This document shows, one piece after another, positions 35,078 through 44,340 of a stretch of 64,000 nt of DNA. The position numbers were made by a program, and so were the translations under genes. This DNA is from Paraburkholderia caledonica NBRC 102488 (lineage in GTDB: Bacteria; Pseudomonadota; Gammaproteobacteria; Burkholderiales; Burkholderiaceae), in assembly GCF_000685095.1 (NCBI RefSeq), contig NZ_BAYE01000002.1:607824-671823 (forward strand). Reading direction: 5' to 3'. The notes under the pieces are model-generated. The model was not told the DNA's origin. It worked only from the letters and a program-made list of their open reading frames with translations, and did no database searches. The stretch's first letter is position 1, and the number at the start of each line of letters is the position of its first letter.

Positions 35078-35536
35078 ATGAAACGCTTTTTCCCATCTGC
35101 CGCTTCGCGCGTCTTCTGCACAGCCGCACTCGTTGCCGCCGCTCTCGCGCTGCCGCTCGCCGCTCGTGCGACCGCGCTTGACGCGCCGCTTGCCTGCAAT
35201 GAAAGCGGTCATCAATTCATCGCCGATCTTGCCGGGAATCAATTGATCGACCCGAAGCCGACCCGCGTCGAAAGCAACTCGATCAACGCATTTTCTCCCG
35301 CGCAAGGCGCGGACCTGACCGCGTTCGGATTTCACATTTTCGCGGTGGTCGGGTATGAGAAGGACGATCCCATGTTCCGCGTTGGAGAGGGCGAGCCGGT
35401 GGCACGCTCGGCATACGGCGTGGTCGTGTTCGGAAGCGAATCGAAGGTACGGGCCGCCGTGACGGCGACCGGCGGCACGGCAATCGTGCACCGCGTAGCG
35501 CCGCTCATCACGGCGATCTTCTGCAAGCGGAGTTGA
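35078..35536 (+). CDS. Secreted hypothetical protein
   Basis: A 152-residue protein of unknown function with a clear signal peptide (positive MKRFFPSAASR, hydrophobic core to about residue 31, likely cleavage after ARA). The mature part is about 120 residues with one Cys near each end (LACNES and IFCKRS), which could form a disulfide. It resembles no family I can name. It is alone between two leftward units. GC and codon use look native. Confidence 0.75.
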   Translation: MKRFFPSAASRVFCTAALVAAALALPLAARATALDAPLACNESGHQFIADLAGNQLIDPKPTRVESNSINAFSPAQGADLTAFGFHIFAVVGYEKDDPMFRVGEGEPVARSAYGVVVFGSESKVRAAVTATGGTAIVHRVAPLITAIFCKRS

Positions 35537-35572
35537 GGCGGCGCTTCACTGTCCGCGCCGCCTCCCGCGAAA

Positions 35573-37534
35573 TTACAACTTGATCGACGTCGGATCGGCC
35601 GTCAGATAGCCGACCGTCGCGCCGAAGCGGTCTTTATAGTTGGCCCGCACGAGCGGATCGAGCGCGGCCTTGACCTTGTCGTGCAACGGGCTTTCCCAAT
35701 CGCCCACGTGCTGGAAATTGCTCATCACGTAGGTCCAGCCGTTGATTTCGTCGACGGCGTGCAGGCCCGTCGACTCCGCGCCCGCCGGACACGACAGCAC
35801 GCGCGAGAGCGTCTTCGTGTCGACGTTGTACGCCCACAGGAAGTTGTTCACGTGCATGCTGCTGTCTTCGCCGATGAAGAGCGTTCGCAGCTTCTCCGAA
35901 AACTTGAGGTTGTCCGGGTTCGCGATACGGTCGGCGTTCGCCGTGTTGCCGAGCGCGTCGGCGGTTGCCAGGTCTTCGCCGACGAGCGCCGCAGGCGCCG
36001 CCATATCGACCGGCACCCAGTTGCTATTGATCGCGCCGCCGCTGCGGTCGGTCTGGCCGCCTTTCATATTGAGCGCGTAGACCGCGCCGGCGCTGATGGC
36101 TTTGTCGACCGCCACGTCCGTCGACGCGGCATTGCCCCGCACCATCGATTTCTCGACACGCGACATCGCCGAATACAGCACCTTGTCCTTGATATTGACA
36201 GTCGTGCCTTCGAGTTTCGTGAAGCCCATGCTGCCTCCGACGAGCGCCGCGTAACGATGCGTCTCGAGGAACGTCGCGGCTTTGGTCATGCCCGGCTTCA
36301 CGCGGATCCAGTTGAACGTGCCGTTGAAATTGATCTTCGTGTAAGACGTGTCAAGCGGATCGGCGGTCTTGACGTCCATGATGTCGGCCGCGGTCAGCGT
36401 GTTTGCGAGCGACTCGATTTCGTCGCTGGTTGCATGGCCCAGGTTGATCCACGAAAGCGTTGCCGCGCCTGCGCCGCTCGACGACACCTGCGTCCACTTC
36501 GCGACATAGAGCGTGCCCGCCGACAGGTCGGCTTCGCGGTCGGCAACGAACATGAAGAGCCCGCCGTTGGTGGCGTCGTCGCCCATCAGCACGGTGCGCT
36601 TGTCCGGCATCACCTGAACCAGTTCGTGCGAAATGCGGCCAAGGCAATAGTGCTTTTTGATCGTGCCGGTGCCGTCCGGGTTGACGGTGACCTCGGGCAA
36701 ATGGCCATAGTGATACGGATTCGCCGTCGTCTCGCTGCCGAACAGGTTGCGGCTGAAGCCCTTGAACTGGCTATTGGAGGAGATGGTCGCAGCGTCCGGC
36801 TCGTACTCTTCGCTCGACAAATGCGTATTCCACGGCGACAGGCTCGCGCCGCAGGTAATCCACAAACCATGCACTTTCGACGTATCGACGTTGTGATAGC
36901 CGACGAGCGTGAGCTTGCCGGTGGCCGGGTCCTGATCGAGCGTCAGCACGGCGATCGGCGACGGCAACTGTCCGTACATCGACACGAGGCTCTGGTCGCG
37001 CGTCGCGTACTCGAACTGCACGACTGCGAACACGGCGTTGCCTTTGATTCCCTTCACGGCCGGATTGTCGAGACGGATCAGCGAACTGCCGTCCGGGCAA
37101 TCGGAGTAGAACTGACGCTCCTTGCCCACAACCGATTTGTCGATGATCGGCTGATTGTTGATGTCCACGTAGCCGCCGGCAAGAATCGTCCCGCCCTTGA
37201 TGTTCGGCACCATGTCGCCGGTAATGAAGAACGGCTGGTATGAGAGCTTGAACGTGCGGCTGCTGCCGTCGCTCAACTGTACGGTCAGCGATGAGCCCAC
37301 CGTGGTTTTCGCCATTGCGGCGGGATCTGCCAGCGTCGGCGCCGCCATTGCGCTGAAAGCCGCCGACACGAAATTGGCGACCGGCCTGGCTGGCGTCGCG
37401 AGGTCGTCGCTGCCGCCGCACCCGCTCAGCATGGAAGCCGTGGCGAGACCGCCCAATGGGAACATCGGCAACATCGGCACGCCGGAGAACAGTTTCAGGG
37501 CCTTGCGGCGGGAAGGGTCGAACGGCTCAGCCAT
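35573..37534 (-). CDS. phoX: PhoX-family alkaline phosphatase
   Basis: A 653-residue PhoX/DUF839 protein, a calcium-iron phosphatase that releases phosphate from organic esters outside the cytoplasm. The N-terminus has a twin-arginine motif (SRRKALKLF) followed by a hydrophobic stretch and a Cys (MLSGCGGS), so it may be a Tat-exported lipoprotein. Family blocks include SPWNTHLSSEEYEPD, GRISHELVQVMPDKRTVLMGDD and KLRTLFIGEDSSMHVNN. It is preceded by a good PHO box, so PhoB control under phosphate limitation is very likely. It is a single-gene unit. Confidence 0.93.
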   Translation of the reverse strand: MAEPFDPSRRKALKLFSGVPMLPMFPLGGLATASMLSGCGGSDDLATPARPVANFVSAAFSAMAAPTLADPAAMAKTTVGSSLTVQLSDGSSRTFKLSYQPFFITGDMVPNIKGGTILAGGYVDINNQPIIDKSVVGKERQFYSDCPDGSSLIRLDNPAVKGIKGNAVFAVVQFEYATRDQSLVSMYGQLPSPIAVLTLDQDPATGKLTLVGYHNVDTSKVHGLWITCGASLSPWNTHLSSEEYEPDAATISSNSQFKGFSRNLFGSETTANPYHYGHLPEVTVNPDGTGTIKKHYCLGRISHELVQVMPDKRTVLMGDDATNGGLFMFVADREADLSAGTLYVAKWTQVSSSGAGAATLSWINLGHATSDEIESLANTLTAADIMDVKTADPLDTSYTKINFNGTFNWIRVKPGMTKAATFLETHRYAALVGGSMGFTKLEGTTVNIKDKVLYSAMSRVEKSMVRGNAASTDVAVDKAISAGAVYALNMKGGQTDRSGGAINSNWVPVDMAAPAALVGEDLATADALGNTANADRIANPDNLKFSEKLRTLFIGEDSSMHVNNFLWAYNVDTKTLSRVLSCPAGAESTGLHAVDEINGWTYVMSNFQHVGDWESPLHDKVKAALDPLVRANYKDRFGATVGYLTADPTSIKL

Positions 37535-37632
37535 GTTGTCGTAATCCTGGTTGTGGGTGGCGTGGATAACTCACAGCCGCACGACTCGGATTCAGACCGC
37601 ATGGTTCGCGCTCGCGCCGCTATGACGCGAGG

Positions 37633-37666
37633 ATTCTATGAAGCGAATGTGAAAGTATATTGACAG
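37633..37666 (-). promoter_or_regulatory. PhoB-dependent promoter of phoX
   Basis: On the reverse strand 37649-37666 reads CTGTCAATATACTTTCAC, two direct PHO half-sites (CTGTCAA and CTTTCAC) with a four-base spacer. Ten bases further is TAGAAT (37633-37638), a five-of-six match to the -10 consensus. This is the classical layout in which the PHO box replaces the -35 element. It lies 99-132 bp upstream of the phoX ATG. Confidence 0.8.
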
Positions 37667-37713
37667 CCGTTGGTAATATCCACTCCGGCAACAACCAACT
37701 TTAAGAGCTGGTG

Positions 37714-38274
37714 TTAGCCGGGACGCCGGAAGTCATTCTCGACCCACGCAGAAGCGCTCGCCTTGCTGAGCTTGAAATTAGGTGCAACCTGCACTTGCGC
37801 GAGTTGCTCGCCGAATGTGTCGAGCGCTGTCAGCAGCGCGTAGGGTTCGTCTTCATCCGGCACGATGTCCAGCGTGATGTCGAGTTCGTTGTTGCCGTCC
37901 GCGCTCGACACGCGTACTTCCTTGTGAAGTTGCGCGCGCAGTTGCTGTTCATGACGGCGCAACACTTCAGACGCGGTTTTCACCAGCGTGTTGAACGCGC
38001 CCGTGTCGAGCGGCTTCGGGTCTTTCTTGTTGCGACCCATTGTCCATGGGCCGACAAGCGCGGGCTCGGCCTCGCCGTCCTTGATCATTTCGACGGCCCA
38101 GCCTTCGTCGTCTTCATTCTTGATGACGCGAGCGGTCCAGCCGTCGTCGCGCCAAAGACGCGCTTCGTGCAGCGTTTCGGGCTCGCCTTCGATCTGCGTG
38201 GTATCGGGTGCGGACGCGCCTTCCGTCGTGGGATCAGCAGCTTGGTCGGACGAGGGAAGGGTTGGGTCGGTCAT
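37714..38274 (-). CDS. Conserved-looking hypothetical protein
   Basis: A 186-residue acidic, soluble protein without signal peptide or membrane helix. The first 35 residues are acidic and low in complexity; then ARLWRDDGWTARVIKNEDDEGWAVEMI, a DNGWTxRV-like beta pattern, and a helical middle rich in Lys and Gln (EVLRRHEQQLRAQLHKEV). I do not recognise the family. The coding character is good (strong third-position GC) and the ATG at 38274 is the natural start. It lies upstream of phoX on the same strand, but the PHO promoter between them suggests separate expression. Confidence 0.7.
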   Translation of the reverse strand: MTDPTLPSSDQAADPTTEGASAPDTTQIEGEPETLHEARLWRDDGWTARVIKNEDDEGWAVEMIKDGEAEPALVGPWTMGRNKKDPKPLDTGAFNTLVKTASEVLRRHEQQLRAQLHKEVRVSSADGNNELDITLDIVPDEDEPYALLTALDTFGEQLAQVQVAPNFKLSKASASAWVENDFRRPG

Positions 38275-38910
38275 TACAGGTTCACTCACTATCGCTGGAC
38301 TTGAAACACATATCGAGCATGCAATTCTACCCGCCTCCGGCGCGCCGACCGCCACGCTCTGACGAACGGACAAGTCCTGGCGGTCGTTTCGCTGGTCGAA
38401 ATACTGCATTTCGCCATTTGAATGGAACTAATAATCCCGTTATAAAAATAGCGCAAAAATTTGCGTCTTACCGCGCATAAAATCGATAAAACGTTGGTCT
38501 TTAATGGAAGGCAATGCAGATATCAGAAATGACAGCGAGTGGAATGGAACTTCCGACGAAGAAGACTTTATTGCGTGAAATGCCGGCAATTCGGCCTTAC
38601 GTCGACAGCTTCAGCAAGAGTTCTGACAGCAATGCACTTTGAAAGCCGTCGCGCGCCAACAACAATGGAATGAGAGGGAATGCGGCACCCTATTCGCGCG
38701 CATTGTTAATTTCCTTTATTTTTGCGCACTTACGTCATTTGTATATCTTCATTACGGATTCTGGAAATGAGTGTTGCGCCGTTTGCGCAATTGGATAAGC
38801 GAATAGCGGGAATACACTTCGCAGCGGATCGGCACGTGGCCGACGCAATCAGCGCAATCCACGGCCCCACCCCGAATGCGATTCTCGATGCACTGTCCTG
38901 GAGTCATGAA
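38275..38910. other. AT-rich divergent regulatory region before the porin gene
   Basis: These 636 bp are richer in AT than the surroundings and lack a convincing gene. They contain the small palindrome CGCAAA-AA-TTTGCG (38452-38465) and several TA-rich promoter-like stretches between 38700 and 38765. A 42-codon frame at 38514-38642 has no proper ribosome site. A long 5' leader with regulatory sites, as expected for an osmotically or nutritionally controlled porin, is the most likely content. Confidence 0.6.
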
Positions 38911-40062
38911 ATGAAAAGAACCCTCATCGCAGCAGGTCTCATGGGCGCATTCGCGCTCAACGCACACGCACAAAGCAGCGTCACGTTGTACGGCACACTC
39001 GACGCCGGCCTCGTGTATTCGAACAACCAGGGCGGCCACAGCAACTGGCAGCAAGGTAGCGGTTCGGTGTCGAACACCTACTTCGGCTTGCGCGGCAGCG
39101 AAGACCTGGGCGGCGGTCTGCACGCCATCTTCACGTTGGAGAGCGGCTTCAATCTGAACAACGGCCAGTTTTCCGAAGGCAACACGCTCTTCAATCGCCA
39201 GGCATTCGTCGGCTTGAAGAGCGACCAGTACGGCACGCTCACGCTCGGCCGTCAATACGATTCGGTGGTCGACTATCTCGCGCCGCTGTCGGAAGCGGGC
39301 GCAGGCTACGGCAATAATCTCGCGGCCCACCCGTTCGACAACGACAACCTGGACAACTCGTTCTCGATCAAGAACGCGGTCAAGTACACGAGCGCGAATT
39401 ATGCGGGCCTGAAATTCGGCGGCCTGTACGGCTTCAGCAATTCGGCCGGCCAGTTCTCGAACAATCGCGCATGGAGCGCGGGCGCTTCGTATGACAATGG
39501 TCCGCTGAGCGTCGCGGCGGCTTATCTGCAATTGAACAAGTCGGGCAGCTCGAATCTGGGCGGCGCCGTTTCGCAAGGCGACGGCACTGCGCAGATCGCG
39601 GCTAACCTGCAGCGCACGTATGGTGCGGGCATCAACTACACATACGGTCCGGCAACTGCAGGCTTCGTGTACACGCATACGCAACTGGACGGCATCACCG
39701 GCATCGACGTCGGCGGTGCAACGCTCCCAGGCATTGCCGGCACCAACCTGCACATGGACAACTACGAAGTGAACGGCCGCTACGCGCTGACGCCGGCAAT
39801 GAGCCTCGCGGCTTCGTACACGTTCACGGACGGCAAAGTGTCGGGCTCCAACGGCTCGGGCGATCCGAAGTGGCATACGGTCTCGCTGCAAGGCGATTAC
39901 TCGCTCAGCAAGCGTACCGACGTCTACGTCGAAGGCGTGTATCAGCATGCATCGGGCGAACTCGGCAACTTTGGTTCGAACGTAGCGGCGATCAATACGC
40001 TCGCGCCGTCGTCGACGGGCAACCAGGTTGCCGCCGCTGTCGGCCTGCGTCACCGCTTCTAA
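38911..40062 (+). CDS. Gram-negative porin (betaproteobacterial trimeric type)
   Basis: A 383-residue outer-membrane porin precursor with a signal peptide cleaved after AHA (about residue 20), beginning QSSVTLYGTLDAGLVYSNN, the usual start of Burkholderiales porins, and ending in RHRF with the C-terminal phenylalanine needed for assembly. The alternation of hydrophobic and polar residues fits a 16-strand barrel, with FNRQAFVGLKSDQYGTLTLGRQYDS in the expected place. The ATG at 38911 follows GGAG at a good distance; an in-frame ATG at 38722 adds unrelated sequence before the signal peptide. It allows passive diffusion of small solutes. Confidence 0.95.
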   Translation: MKRTLIAAGLMGAFALNAHAQSSVTLYGTLDAGLVYSNNQGGHSNWQQGSGSVSNTYFGLRGSEDLGGGLHAIFTLESGFNLNNGQFSEGNTLFNRQAFVGLKSDQYGTLTLGRQYDSVVDYLAPLSEAGAGYGNNLAAHPFDNDNLDNSFSIKNAVKYTSANYAGLKFGGLYGFSNSAGQFSNNRAWSAGASYDNGPLSVAAAYLQLNKSGSSNLGGAVSQGDGTAQIAANLQRTYGAGINYTYGPATAGFVYTHTQLDGITGIDVGGATLPGIAGTNLHMDNYEVNGRYALTPAMSLAASYTFTDGKVSGSNGSGDPKWHTVSLQGDYSLSKRTDVYVEGVYQHASGELGNFGSNVAAINTLAPSSTGNQVAAAVGLRHRF

Positions 40063-40112
40063 CTCTCCACGCAGTGCTTGCAGCGCGAGCCTACCGATTC
40101 GCGCTGCTTCCG

Positions 40113-40149
40113 AACCCGCCCGTGACACGATCACGTCGCGGGTTTTTTT
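40113..40149 (+). terminator. Terminator after the porin gene
   Basis: AACCCGC (40113-40119) pairs with GCGGGTT (40138-40144), with an inner CGTGA/TCACG stem, followed by seven Ts from 40143. It lies about 50 bp past the porin stop and is a strong rightward terminator. Confidence 0.85.
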
Positions 40150-40380
40150 GGGGCGCGACGTTTCAGCTTGTAACGAAAGTGACGGCGCGAGCGCGTGCTC
40201 GGTATACTCGGGCGTCCGCATTTCTCTTCGCAATCAAACGTGTTCGCTGCGAGTGGTTTCAGCGAGCGCCCAATGCAAGTGAAAGGCGGCTTTGTCGCGA
40301 AGCATCGCATTGCATTGACCGCGCTATGCTTCGCCCGCACAAGATTCCCGCAAATGTCCGGGGACGCCGACGACCTCACC

Positions 40381-40737
40381 ATGAAACGAATTTTTCTGCT
40401 TGCTCCCGCCGCCGTGGCGATCGCCACTCTCGCGGCTTGCGGTTCCTCCAACGGGCCTTCCGCACGCGACGCGTCGCAGCCCATGATCTACGTGTCGTCG
40501 CAACGTGCTCCCGCGTACATTGCCAGTTGCCTGGAAAGCCGCTTGTCGAGAGTTCGCCTGTCGCGCGTGGGCAGCGCGACCGAGATCGCGGTCGGCTCAG
40601 ATTCGAACAATTCATATTTCGTCACGTTGACGCCGTCGAACGCGGGCTCCGTGATCAAGGTCATGCATCCGGCCAACGCGCCCGACGATCCACCGGAACC
40701 GGAAATGCGCTTCAATATCGCACGTTGTGCGACCTGA
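40381..40737 (+). CDS. Small hypothetical lipoprotein
   Basis: A 118-residue protein with a lipoprotein signal peptide: MKRIFLLAPAAVAIATLAAC, with the lipobox LAAC placing the lipidated Cys at residue 20. The mature part has two further Cys and a beta-rich pattern (SYFVTLTPSNAGSVIKVMHP). Family not recognised. The Gly-Ser after the Cys suggests outer-membrane sorting. The region from 40150 to 40380 upstream is non-coding. Confidence 0.75.
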   Translation: MKRIFLLAPAAVAIATLAACGSSNGPSARDASQPMIYVSSQRAPAYIASCLESRLSRVRLSRVGSATEIAVGSDSNNSYFVTLTPSNAGSVIKVMHPANAPDDPPEPEMRFNIARCAT

Positions 40738-40903
40738 TTATTGCAGCCGGCGCGCGTGATTCGCGTTGATTGCGCCTTTGTTTAATGCGTGACACGCGAT
40801 GTCGCGACACGTTTCTATCGACGCCCCGGCTATTTTTCTGCGCGTCTATCTGCGACCATAGCCGCCCCTCTTCTTCACGCGGCGCGCTGCGTCGTGAATT
40901 CCG

Positions 40904-41413
40904 ATGGCATCCAGCAAAGCACATCACGCAACCGGTTTCGCGGCGGGCGTCATTGCCGCGGCGGTCGCGGCGCGCATCGGCGGCGGCCACGACGGTGCGT
41001 TTTATATCGGCGTACTAATGAGCTTTATCGCGGGCGTAGCGGGAAGCACCGCGCCGGACTGGCTCGAAGTCGCGTGGTGGTCGCGCGCACGCCGGCTGTG
41101 GATCGCGCATCGCACGTTGACGCATTGGGGCATTGGCTGGATCGCGCTGCTCGCCGTTTCCTACCGTGGACTCGGGCATTCGATTTATGCGGCGGCCGCG
41201 TTCGGCTTTGCATGCGGCGGCCTGATGCATCTGCTCGCCGACTGGCCCAATCCGCTCGGCGTGCCGTGGATCGCCGGACGGCATTCGCTGAATCTATGGA
41301 ATAGCGGACATTGCGACCTGATCGTAGTCGCGGCTTCATGGGCGGCGGCCTGGTTTGTCGGCCGGCATGTCGGACTGCCCGGATTAGATCTTTGGCAGCA
41401 TCTGCGCTTGTGA
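40904..41413 (+). CDS. YdjM-like (DUF457) membrane-associated metal-dependent hydrolase
   Basis: A 169-residue protein beginning ASSKAHHATGFAAG, which with HRTLTHWGIGW and GGLMHLLADWPNPLGVPW forms the histidine and aspartate pattern of DUF457/YdjM proteins, inner-membrane-associated putative hydrolases. Four to five hydrophobic helices are visible. E. coli YdjM is LexA-regulated, but no LexA box is evident here. Substrate unknown. Confidence 0.82.
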   Translation: MASSKAHHATGFAAGVIAAAVAARIGGGHDGAFYIGVLMSFIAGVAGSTAPDWLEVAWWSRARRLWIAHRTLTHWGIGWIALLAVSYRGLGHSIYAAAAFGFACGGLMHLLADWPNPLGVPWIAGRHSLNLWNSGHCDLIVVAASWAAAWFVGRHVGLPGLDLWQHLRL

Positions 41414-41448
41414 ATCTCGCGCTCGTGTGGGCGCAGCGTGAGTTTGCG

Positions 41449-42297
41449 TCAACGCATCGCAGCAGCGTAGTTCGCGGGCGTGACGCCGAGCAGGCGCACA
41501 AAGGCGCGCGTCATGTGACTCTGATCGGCAAAGCCCGCAGCGGCAGCCGCGTCGGCGAGCGACACACCGCGCGCTATCCATTGCCGCGCCAGCACCACGC
41601 GCCGCTGCATCCGGTATGCGTGCGGCGGCAAGCCGATTTCATGCGCAAACGCTCGCAGCAACTGGAAGCGGCTCATGCCGGCTTCGCCGGCGAGATCGGC
41701 GAGTGTGAGCGGCGCTGACGGATCGTCGTCGATGCGCGCTTTCGCGCGCGCAATGGGCCCCGCGCGACGCAACGATAAAGCATGCGTTTCATCGCTCGCC
41801 TGCGTGGTTGCGTGAGCGTCAAGCAGATGAGCAAGCAGTTCGAGCAACGCCTGTTCCCGCGCCAACGCGTCGGGTGCGCCCGGCGCCTCTATCGCCGCCG
41901 CGAATAATCGTTCAAAAAGATGTTTGAGCAGCGGGTCGTGCACCACGGGCTGCGTGAGTTCTATCTCGCGCGCCGCCGCGCCGCTCAATTCGGCCGCCGC
42001 GCTCACCAGCATCGACGGCTCAAAATAGAGCATGCGCCACGCGCGGCCGCGTTCATCGAGCGGACTGCCGTCGTGCACTTCGCCGGGATTCACCATGATC
42101 GCGTCGTTGGCGCGCGCTTCGACGGGGCCGCGTCCGCTCGCCGATTTATGTCCGCCACTGACTATCACGCCGACCCCAAAGCGGTCGTGCGAATGGCGCG
42201 GAAACGCATGCGCGGTTTGCGCCACCGTCGCCTCGACGCCTGCAATCGTGCAACGAGGCATGTGGACACGGCCACGCGACGCGTCGCGCCCGCGCAT
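41449..42297 (-). CDS. AraC-family transcriptional regulator
   Basis: A 282-residue AraC regulator with an N-terminal cupin-like sensor domain (AHAFPRHSHDRFGVGVIVSG, IMVNPGEVHDG) and two C-terminal helix-turn-helix motifs (LTLADLAGEAGMSRFQLLRAF and VSLADAAAAAGFADQSHMTRAF). Such regulators often act on exporters or catabolic genes nearby. The ATG at 42297 overlaps the stop of the upstream serine acetyltransferase gene (TGATG), so the two are probably co-translated. Confidence 0.9.
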   Translation of the reverse strand: MRGRDASRGRVHMPRCTIAGVEATVAQTAHAFPRHSHDRFGVGVIVSGGHKSASGRGPVEARANDAIMVNPGEVHDGSPLDERGRAWRMLYFEPSMLVSAAAELSGAAAREIELTQPVVHDPLLKHLFERLFAAAIEAPGAPDALAREQALLELLAHLLDAHATTQASDETHALSLRRAGPIARAKARIDDDPSAPLTLADLAGEAGMSRFQLLRAFAHEIGLPPHAYRMQRRVVLARQWIARGVSLADAAAAAGFADQSHMTRAFVRLLGVTPANYAAAMR

Positions 42298-43223
42298 CAA
42301 CGCCGCCCTTCTTCGCCCCGCTCTCCTTCGCGGACCTTGCCTTGCGACACGCTGCTGCCCGGCGGCACGCTATGCGTGAGCCACACATTGCCGCCGATCA
42401 CCGAGCCGCGCCCAATCGTTACTCGTCCGAGGATCGTCGCGCCGGCGTAGATCACCACGTCGTCTTCGACGATTGGATGCCGCGCATTGCCCTTGATCAG
42501 CGCGCCGTCGATATCCGCCGCGAAGCTCTTCGCGCCCAGTGTCACCGCCTGATAAACGCGCACGTGTTCACCGATGATCGCCGTTTCACCGATCACGACG
42601 CCCGTGCCGTGGTCGATGAAAAAGCTCGGGCCAATCGTCGCGCCAGGGTGAATGTCGATGCCGGTCGCCGAGTGCGCGATCTCGTTGATGAAGCGCGCGA
42701 GCAACGGCACGCCGAGACGATGCAGCGCATGCGCGAGGCGGTGATGCGTCATCGCCCATACGCCGGGATAGCAGAGCAGAATTTCGGTGATGTGCTGCGC
42801 GGCCGGGTCGCCCGTGAACGCCGCCTGAATGTCGCTGACGAGCAGCGCGCGAATGCCCGGCAACTGCGTGCCGAACTGGCGCGCAACCTCGAAGGCACGC
42901 GCTCGCAGTTCCGTCTCGGGCGTTTGCGCGTGTTCCGGCAGAAACCGCAGCGCGCGGCGGATCTGCTCCGCGAGCAAACGCAGCGTGCTTTCGAGCGTGT
43001 GTCCGACGTAGTAGTCGACGGTTTCGTCAGTAAGATCCGGCGCGCCGTAGTGCGTGGGAAATAGCGCTGCGCGCAGGCCAGCGACGATGTTGACCACCGC
43101 TTCGCGCGACGGCAGTTCGCGAATGCCGAGCGGATGCCGCGTACGATGCAACTCTTCGCGCGACGCACGCAGGTCCGCGACGATCTGTTCAAGGCCCCAG
43201 TTGTGGGTAGGCACGTTAGGCAT
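42297..43223 (-). CDS. epsC: Serine O-acetyltransferase EpsC
   Basis: A 308-residue serine acetyltransferase that makes O-acetylserine for cysteine synthesis. The C-terminal left-handed beta-helix has HPGATIGPSFFIDHGTGVVIG and HVRVYQAVTLGAKSF, typical of the EpsC group, and the N-terminal helical domain (LRLLAEQIRRALRFLPEHA) is longer than in CysE. Catalytic His lies in DIHPG and DHGTG. The ATG at 43223 fits family length. It overlaps an AraC regulator gene downstream, which is unusual for this enzyme. Confidence 0.9.
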   Translation of the reverse strand: MPNVPTHNWGLEQIVADLRASREELHRTRHPLGIRELPSREAVVNIVAGLRAALFPTHYGAPDLTDETVDYYVGHTLESTLRLLAEQIRRALRFLPEHAQTPETELRARAFEVARQFGTQLPGIRALLVSDIQAAFTGDPAAQHITEILLCYPGVWAMTHHRLAHALHRLGVPLLARFINEIAHSATGIDIHPGATIGPSFFIDHGTGVVIGETAIIGEHVRVYQAVTLGAKSFAADIDGALIKGNARHPIVEDDVVIYAGATILGRVTIGRGSVIGGNVWLTHSVPPGSSVSQGKVREGERGEEGRR

Positions 43224-43334
43224 AGAAGGACAGCGCCGTGCGAGGAGCACGGTATCGAGTGATTGTCCCGAGAGATTACCGCGTTTTGCCGCGGCTCGCG
43301 CAGCGTTGCGCGCAAGGCAAAGGCGGACGTGCGC

Positions 43335-43568
43335 TCAGATGGTCAGGCTGCTCGCGTCGATCCAGCGCACCGCCCAGTCGCGCGCATGCGCAATTGCGGC
43401 GGCCTCGTCGCGAAAGCACAGGTCCGTCGGGAAAAAACGGTTGGCGACGAGTTCACCGTCGCTCGACCGCGAGATGACGACGTAAGGTTGCCAACTGCCG
43501 TCGCCGGCGCGCGCCGGTGCGCAATTTAACAAATAGCCGCGATGTGTGAATGCAGCATCGAAGTGCAT
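43335..43568 (-). CDS. Small hypothetical protein
   Basis: A 77-residue protein beginning MHFDAAFTHRGYLLNCAPARAGDGSW, with a beta-rich first half (YVVISRSSDGELVANRFFP) and a helical end (EAAAIAHARDWAVRWID). The pattern looks like a compact single-domain protein of a type frequent in Burkholderia genomes, but I cannot name it or assign a function. Codon use is native. It lies 111 bp before the EpsC gene on the same strand. Confidence 0.6.
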   Translation of the reverse strand: MHFDAAFTHRGYLLNCAPARAGDGSWQPYVVISRSSDGELVANRFFPTDLCFRDEAAAIAHARDWAVRWIDASSLTI

Positions 43569-43823
43569 GTGTCACCCGCCCTGACGGCCCCGTAGAATGT
43601 TTTGAGTAAGCCCGCGCTCGTTGCACCGGTTTTGATAAACAGCGAATCTCGCGAGAACCCGATTAAGCGCTGTTGAAGAACACGCCCCGCTCGCCGGAGT
43701 ATGATCATACTCTGTAGAAAATGCGCGTTCATTAAAAAAAACGAAAGACGCGCGCACGCAATCGCCTTGGTGAGGGAACGGACCTTGCAGTTCTGAACCC
43801 AACTTCTTGAAAGGAGAATGCAT

Positions 43824-44276
43824 ATGAACACCCATATCGACAAAGCAGCAGACGCCGGCAAGCCCACTGTCCAGAACGGCCCGCGTACCGCCGAATCGCA
43901 CAATGACCGCACACACGACAGCACGGTCGACACCGACGGCAAGAACCACGAAGCCGCGCGCATTGCGGGCCAGAGTCCGATAGCAGTCGACGAAATCACG
44001 ACCAGCAACGCGACGCTCGCCAACAGCGTGCCGGAAGCGCTCGACGGCATGGCCGGGTTCGACAGCCGCGTGGGGGGCAATCATCTGCTGCTCGCGCTCG
44101 AGCCGGGCTATATGGTGATCGACAAAGGCATGTTCGAGCCGCAGGGGCTCCATTCGACCGATGACCTGTTCGACTATTCGCGCCCAGGCGAAAACCGCCA
44201 TGAACGCGGCCGCATTCATTACGCCCTTAATCATTTGCGACCCACACGGGTGATCGAAATACAGCAGGTGAAATAA
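43824..44276 (+). CDS. Hypothetical protein
   Basis: A 150-residue soluble protein of unknown function. The first 55 residues are polar and probably disordered (rich in Asp, His, Asn, Thr); the rest, from SPIAVDEITTSNATLAN onward, looks folded. The ATG at 43824 is chosen because AAGGAG lies seven bases upstream, while an ATG at 43818 is too close to it. A strong terminator follows 65 bp after the stop, so this is a monocistronic, well-expressed-looking unit. No family recognised. Confidence 0.65.
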   Translation: MNTHIDKAADAGKPTVQNGPRTAESHNDRTHDSTVDTDGKNHEAARIAGQSPIAVDEITTSNATLANSVPEALDGMAGFDSRVGGNHLLLALEPGYMVIDKGMFEPQGLHSTDDLFDYSRPGENRHERGRIHYALNHLRPTRVIEIQQVK

Positions 44277-44340
44277 TCTGCCGATTTGCACTCGCGTTTG
44301 AATCTGGGCGAAGAGGCCTATTTGTAGGCGGATATCAATG

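Noticed and set aside
38514..38642. A 42-codon frame in the porin upstream region
   Set aside because: The purine-rich sequence is only two bases from the ATG, codon use is not native and there is no family match.
38752..40233. A 493-codon open frame antisense to the porin gene
   Set aside because: The porin is unambiguous on the other strand, with signal peptide and terminal phenylalanine; the antisense product is compositionally biased.
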